Positions 60,481 through 64,000 of a DNA stretch of 64,000 nucleotides are shown here, piece by piece. The DNA comes from Ameyamaea chiangmaiensis (GTDB lineage: Bacteria > Pseudomonadota > Alphaproteobacteria > Acetobacterales > Acetobacteraceae): the NCBI RefSeq assembly GCF_025995235.1, contig NZ_BAPT01000042.1, positions 96,677 through 160,676 on the forward strand, written 5' to 3'. Each line of letters starts with the position of its first letter. Within the stretch, counting starts at the first letter, position 1. Made by a program: the position numbers and the translations under genes. The notes under the pieces were generated by a model. That model was not told the origin of the DNA, searched no databases, and saw only the letters and a program-made list of their open reading frames with translations.

Positions 60481-61301
60481 CACGCCGCCCCACCAGCCGC
60501 CCGCCCGCCAAGGGTGCCCGCCTGTCTCGCGTTCCGGGCAAGGCGCTGGTCAGCAGTTTGACCCCGGGCCTTGAGGATTCGTCGGGCGACGCAAGTGCCG
60601 CCCGCACCAATCGGGCGAAATCGGTCTCGCTGCGCACGGCGATGGGTCGTACCACGGCCCAGCAACGCTGGCTGGCGCGGCAACTGAACGATCCCTACGT
60701 GCAGGCGGCCCGCAAGCAGGGATGGCGATCGCGCGCGGCGTTCAAGCTGATCGAGCTCGACGACCGCTTTCATCTGATCCGCCCGGGGATGCGGGTGATC
60801 GATCTTGGCGCGGCGCCCGGTGGCTGGACCCAGGTCGCCGTCAAGCGCGGCGCGCGGCAGATCGTGGGCCTGGACCTTCTGCCGGTCGACCCGGTGCCAG
60901 GCGCCGAGATGGTCGAAGGGGATTTCAACGATGCGGACATGCCCCAGCGCCTGATGGACCTGCTTGGCGGTCGTGCCGACCTAGTGATGTCGGATATGGC
61001 GCCAAACACCACCGGCCATTCCGCGACCGACCACATGCGCATCATGGGACTGGCCGAAGGCGCGCTTGATTTCGCGTTGCAGGTTCTGGGCGAAGGCGGC
61101 GCGTTCGTCGCGAAGGTGTTTCAGGGCGGCTCGGAAAAGGCGCTGCTGAACCAGATGAAACATGCCTTTGCCAGCGTGAAGCATGCCAAGCCGCCGGCCA
61201 GCCGCAAGGAATCGAGCGAACTATACGTCGTCGCGACCGGTTTTCGTCCCGATCGCGTTTTGCCCCTTACAAGCGCGGACGATGATCCGCGCGCAGTGTG
61301 A
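60477..61301 (+). CDS. rlmE: 23S rRNA 2'-O-ribose methyltransferase RlmE (FtsJ)
   Basis: RlmE methylates U2552 of 23S rRNA (E. coli numbering), assisting late 50S assembly. The K-D-K-E tetrad lies in RAAFKLIELDD, VMSDMAPNTTG, FVAKVFQG and ESSELYVVATG, with the SAM motif VIDLGAAPGGWTQVA near residue 110. I start at GTG 60477, overlapping the ppx stop by 4 bp, which gives 274 residues, including an N-terminal basic extension of about 60 residues before the conserved core (SLRTAMGRTTAQQRWLARQL). A later in-frame start cannot be excluded. Its stop abuts the convergent kinase gene. Confidence 0.88.
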   Translation: MTRRPTSRPPAKGARLSRVPGKALVSSLTPGLEDSSGDASAARTNRAKSVSLRTAMGRTTAQQRWLARQLNDPYVQAARKQGWRSRAAFKLIELDDRFHLIRPGMRVIDLGAAPGGWTQVAVKRGARQIVGLDLLPVDPVPGAEMVEGDFNDADMPQRLMDLLGGRADLVMSDMAPNTTGHSATDHMRIMGLAEGALDFALQVLGEGGAFVAKVFQGGSEKALLNQMKHAFASVKHAKPPASRKESSELYVVATGFRPDRVLPLTSADDDPRAV

Positions 61302-62207
61302 TCAGGTCTCGTCGGCCTCCCACAGCCACGCGGCCCCGCGTACGCCCGAACTGTCGCCATGTACGTTGCGCACGATCGGCGTGTTGCAGGTCGGCGTGAT
61401 GACATGGCGCTTCATCAACGGCGGCACGCGGTCATAGATCGATGCAATATTCGACGCGCCCCCACCCAGAACGATCACATCCGGATCGAGGATATTGACG
61501 ATCAGCGCGCAGGCGCGACCCATCCGGTCCATGTAGCGGTCGAGGGCCGCGATCGCAGCAACGTCGCCGTCTTCAGCGGCCTTTTCGATGCCCGCCGTGT
61601 TGCTGTGGCCCTGCCCTTTCCAGTCGCGGGCCAGCGACGGTCCGGCGAGGAAACGCTCCAGGCAGCCTTCATTGCCGCAGAAGCACTTCGGCATCGGGAA
61701 TTCCTCGATGCGGGGCCATGGCAGAGGGATATGCCCCCATTCACCGGCGATGTGATGCAGGCCGGTGATGAGCTTGCCGTTGACGACCAGTCCCGCACCC
61801 ATGCCCGTGCCGATGATCACGCCGAACACCGTCTCCTTGCCGGCGCCGGCGCCATCGACGGCCTCGGACAGGGCAAAACAGTTCGCGTCGTTCTCCACCC
61901 GGACACCGCGTCCGACCGCCTTCTGGATATCCTCGCCGAAGGGCTGGTTGTTCAGCCATGTCGCATTGGCGTTCTTGATCAGGCCTGTGTCCGGGCTGAT
62001 CGCGCCGGGAATACCGACGCCCAGCGTGGTCGTTCCGCCCAGCCGCGATTCCACGCCGTGGACCATGTCGCGGATCGCGGTCACGGCGCCGTCGTAGTAA
62101 CCAGGATTGGGCATACGCTCGCGCAGTACCATCGCGCCGTCGCGACCGAGCACGGCAATCTCGATCTTGGTTCCGCCGAAGTCGATGCCGATCCGATAAT
62201 CCGCCAT
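61302..62207 (-). CDS. ROK-family sugar kinase (fructokinase-like)
   Basis: This 301-residue kinase belongs to the ROK family, with the phosphate loop GIDFGGTKIEIAVLGRDG near residue 6, VENDANCFALSEAVDGAGAGK near 113, and the zinc site CFCGNEGCLERF near 178 with the preceding catalytic-region HIAGEWGHIPL. These features fit fructokinase/Mak-like or N-acetylglucosamine/glucose kinases; I cannot fix the sugar. ATG 62207 (MADYRIGIDFGG) gives the usual opening; the extended frame upstream is not conserved. It is convergent with rlmE with zero spacer and divergent from tusA. Confidence 0.87.
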   Translation of the reverse strand: MADYRIGIDFGGTKIEIAVLGRDGAMVLRERMPNPGYYDGAVTAIRDMVHGVESRLGGTTTLGVGIPGAISPDTGLIKNANATWLNNQPFGEDIQKAVGRGVRVENDANCFALSEAVDGAGAGKETVFGVIIGTGMGAGLVVNGKLITGLHHIAGEWGHIPLPWPRIEEFPMPKCFCGNEGCLERFLAGPSLARDWKGQGHSNTAGIEKAAEDGDVAAIAALDRYMDRMGRACALIVNILDPDVIVLGGGASNIASIYDRVPPLMKRHVITPTCNTPIVRNVHGDSSGVRGAAWLWEADET

Positions 62208-62341
62208 GATTGAACTCTCTCGCCGTTTCCCCGAGGCACGGCGCGGTGACGCCCTGCCCTGTTGTTCCCAGGCCCAATGCTCTATGGTGCCGTTTGCCGC
62301 GCGCCCACCCCCTGCGAAGTGAACTGACCGGAAATTCTGCG

Positions 62342-62578
62342 ATGAGCGAGACATTGCTGGACGTCAAGGGCCTGTCATGCCCCTTGCCCGTCCTCAAGGC
62401 CAATCGGGCCCTGCGTGACATGCAGGCGGGCGAGCGTCTGCGCGTGATCGCGACCGACCGGGCCTCGGTGGCTGATTTTCAAGCGTTCTGCCGGGAAACG
62501 GGCCATGCGCTGATCGCTTTCGGCGAGGAGGCTGGCGTTCTGTCGTTCGTGATCCGGCGTCGACCGGATGCATCGTAA
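62342..62578 (+). CDS. tusA: TusA-like sulfurtransferase
   Basis: TusA-family proteins carry persulfide sulfur on one cysteine toward tRNA thiolation, molybdenum cofactor or other sulfur-using enzymes. The 78-residue product has the signature CPxP in DVKGLSCPLPVLKANRAL near residues 7-24 and a beta-alpha core ending in GVLSFVIRRR. It is divergent from the ROK kinase and followed by a 176-bp gap with hairpins before xseB. The name is by family; the client pathway is unknown. Confidence 0.88.
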   Translation: MSETLLDVKGLSCPLPVLKANRALRDMQAGERLRVIATDRASVADFQAFCRETGHALIAFGEEAGVLSFVIRRRPDAS

Positions 62579-62583
62579 AAAAA

Positions 62584-62622
62584 ACGACACGTGTCGTCGG
62601 CAATCCGGACATGTCGCCGGAT
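62584..62622. other. Two adjacent hairpins between tusA and xseB
   Basis: Hairpin 1 (62584-62597) is a perfect 14-bp palindrome ACGACACGTGTCGT, immediately preceded by A8, so on the minus strand it is followed by T8. Hairpin 2 (62603-62622) has ATCCGG and CCGGAT arms around an 8-nt loop. No gene lies in this 176-bp gap on either strand. Confidence 0.5.
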
Positions 62623-62754
62623 GCGTCATCGCAACGTCTGCCATGCTTTTGAGCGGCGCACCGTGTTGAAGACTTGGCAGACAAGGGCGTCGCGGAGTAA
62701 GCCCGGTCCTCTCATGAGCCGTTATTCCCCGCGTTCGCGTTCCACAGGTGTGCG

Positions 62755-62988
62755 ATGACCGACCCGATTGCTGCCCTTTCGTTTGAGCAGGCGCTCGGCG
62801 AACTCGAGACCATCGTGCGCGACCTCGAAGGAGGGCAGCAGAAGCTCGAGGATGCCATCGCATCCTATGAGCGCGGCGCCGCCCTTCGCAGACACTGCGA
62901 GGCCAAGCTGAATGAAGCCGACGCGCGGGTGCAGGCTATCGTCCAGCAGGCCGACGGCACGCTGACGACAAAATCCTTGGACCAGTGA
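62755..62988 (+). CDS. xseB: Exodeoxyribonuclease VII small subunit
   Basis: XseB forms, with XseA, the exonuclease that degrades single-stranded DNA. The 77-residue protein is typical in length and sequence: FEQALGELETIVRDLEGGQQKLEDAIASYERGAALRRHCEAKLNEADARV (core 9-60), a helical hairpin. It is followed by ispA 4 bp downstream and then dxs, the usual alphaproteobacterial order. Confidence 0.96.
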   Translation: MTDPIAALSFEQALGELETIVRDLEGGQQKLEDAIASYERGAALRRHCEAKLNEADARVQAIVQQADGTLTTKSLDQ

Positions 62989-62992
62989 CCCC

Positions 62993-63925
62993 ATGACCCA
63001 GATACACGCGACGCCCTCTCTCCGTCCGCAGGACGCGGCGAATCTGCGCGACTCGCTTACCGTCCGCGCGGGCGCCATCGAATCGGCGATCGATACGCTC
63101 ATCGCGCCCGTGACGCGAGGGGGGGAGGCCCGGGTCGTCGACGCCATGCGTTATGCGACGCTTGGCGGCGGCAAGCGCCTGCGGGGCTATCTCGTGACCG
63201 AGGTGGCCAGCCTGTTCGGGGTTCCTGCGGTGCGCGCCCTGCGCGTCGCGGCGTCGGTCGAGATGCTACATTCCTATTCGCTGGTCCACGATGACCTGCC
63301 GGCGATGGACGATGACGACCTTCGACGTGGACAACCGTCGACCCATCGCAAATTCGACGAGGCGACCGCGATTCTCGCGGGCGACGCGTTGCAGACTCTT
63401 GCGTTCGAGGTTCTGGCCGACCCCGCGACCCATCCGGATGCCGAAGTGCGAATCGCGCTGGTCAGTGCGCTGGCGAAGGCTTCGGGCGCGGCGGGCATGG
63501 TCGGTGGCCAGATGATCGACATGGAGGGCGAAGGGCGTGCGCTGGCCCTCGATGAGGTCCGGCGGCTGCATGCCCTCAAGACGGGCGCGTTGATCCGTTA
63601 CGCGGCGGATGCCGGTGCCATCCTGGGTCAGGCGGACGCGGCGACAATGGAACGGATCGCCGCCTATGGCCGCGATGTCGGCACGGCGTTTCAGGTCGCC
63701 GATGACGTGCTCGACGCCACGGCCAGCGCCGAGGAACTCGGCAAGACGGCGGGCAAGGACGCCGCCGCCGGCAAGTCCACCTATGTCGCGCTGCTTGGAA
63801 TCGACGGGGCGGCGGCCGAGGCACGGACGCTGGCAGAGCGCGCGGTTACCGCGCTCGACGGGTTTGGCGCGCAGGCCGACGGGCTGCGTGCCCTTGCTTA
63901 TTACATGGTCGAGCGCAGGAGCTGA
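62993..63925 (+). CDS. ispA: Farnesyl diphosphate synthase (geranyltranstransferase)
   Basis: IspA condenses IPP with DMAPP and geranyl diphosphate to give farnesyl diphosphate, the C15 precursor for undecaprenyl-phosphate, ubiquinone side chains and hopanoids. The 310-residue protein has the first aspartate-rich motif in LVHDDLPAMDDDDLRRGQPS near residue 97, the second in FQVADDVLDATASAEELGKTAGKD near 232, and GKRLRGYL near 60. It is between xseB and dxs, consistent with isoprenoid precursor supply in one operon. Confidence 0.95.
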   Translation: MTQIHATPSLRPQDAANLRDSLTVRAGAIESAIDTLIAPVTRGGEARVVDAMRYATLGGGKRLRGYLVTEVASLFGVPAVRALRVAASVEMLHSYSLVHDDLPAMDDDDLRRGQPSTHRKFDEATAILAGDALQTLAFEVLADPATHPDAEVRIALVSALAKASGAAGMVGGQMIDMEGEGRALALDEVRRLHALKTGALIRYAADAGAILGQADAATMERIAAYGRDVGTAFQVADDVLDATASAEELGKTAGKDAAAGKSTYVALLGIDGAAAEARTLAERAVTALDGFGAQADGLRALAYYMVERRS

Positions 63926-63930
63926 CTCCA

Positions 63931-64000
63931 ATGACCGAAAACAGCACCACCCCGATACCGACACTGGGCCGTTTTCCGGTTCTGGACCGTGTTCGCGGTC
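63931..64000 (+). CDS. dxs: 1-deoxy-D-xylulose-5-phosphate synthase, start only
   Basis: The first 23 codons (MTENSTTPIPTLGRFPVLDRVRG) are visible before the window ends. The start codon lies 5 bp after ispA with an AGGAG-like ribosome-binding site (GCAGGAGC). The phrase LDRVRG resembles the conserved LLDxVxxPxDL opening of Dxs, and the xseB-ispA-dxs order is standard in Alphaproteobacteria. Function is inferred mainly from context. Dxs uses thiamine diphosphate, as does Pdc. Confidence 0.75.
   Translation, partial: MTENSTTPIPTLGRFPVLDRVRG

Noticed and set aside
1..64000. Transposons, prophage, CRISPR arrays, rRNA operons
   Set aside because: No transposase, integrase, phage structural gene, regularly spaced repeat or rRNA sequence was recognised anywhere in the window.

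Overview
The window is a 64-kb piece of a GC-rich bacterial chromosome, most likely from an acetic acid bacterium (Acetobacteraceae, Alphaproteobacteria). The main clue is a pyruvate decarboxylase that looks like the Acetobacter/Zymomonas enzymes. Supporting clues are a periplasmic molybdenum oxidoreductase with a triheme cytochrome subunit, as in the membrane aldehyde dehydrogenases of this family, and alphaproteobacterial gene orders such as dnaN-recF-gyrB, dacC-tmk-holB-metG-tatD and uvrC-pgsA-moaD-moaE. I could not assign a genus. I saw no transposase, phage gene, CRISPR array or rRNA, so this reads as a chromosomal backbone with a few accessory islands.

Region by region. 0-5.6 kb: dnaN (start lies outside the window), recF, gyrB and a DUF3108 protein. 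5.6-9.6 kb: phosphoglycolate phosphatase, then glmU-glmS for amino-sugar nucleotide synthesis. 9.6-15.1 kb: a LysR regulator divergent from pdc, followed by thiO-thiS-thiG-thiE, so a ThDP-dependent enzyme sits next to genes for the thiazole half of its cofactor. 15.2-17.9 kb: a Na+/H+ antiporter carrying a C-terminal cyclic-nucleotide-binding-like domain. 18-21.8 kb: a three-gene 2Fe-2S / molybdopterin / triheme cytochrome c dehydrogenase. 21.8-26.1 kb: galE, a nitrilase, a small membrane protein divergent from a TetR regulator with twin operators, a thioredoxin-like protein and a YbaY-META protein. 26.3-31.2 kb: the prkA-yeaH-spoVR stationary-phase kinase operon.

31.5-39.3 kb is one long minus-strand run: mltB-like, rlpA-like, dacC, tmk, holB, metG, tatD and an MBL hydrolase. 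39.4-41.7 kb holds a small tandem-repeat protein and a DedA/ATP-grasp pair. 41.7-45.8 kb holds uvrC, pgsA, a lipoprotein, moaD and moaE. 46-51.4 kb holds a dipeptidase, exonuclease III, an orphan OmpR-type regulator, an L,D-transpeptidase-like protein and a second cation/proton antiporter. 51.5-55 kb holds an rRNA m5C methyltransferase, guaB and a nucleoside 2-deoxyribosyltransferase.

55.1-58.9 kb is the most distinctive accessory block: a tryptophan tryptophylquinone (TTQ) amine dehydrogenase operon in the order large subunit - E - D - small subunit - two monoheme cytochromes c. It has no amicyanin and no mauF/G/L/M/N genes, which matches the aau (aromatic amine dehydrogenase) layout better than the classical mau layout. 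The window closes with tRNA-Gln(CUG), ppx, rlmE, a ROK sugar kinase, a TusA-like protein, and xseB-ispA-dxs (dxs cut by the window end).

Many genes are translationally coupled by ATGA/GTGA overlaps, and several convergent pairs have almost no space between stop codons.
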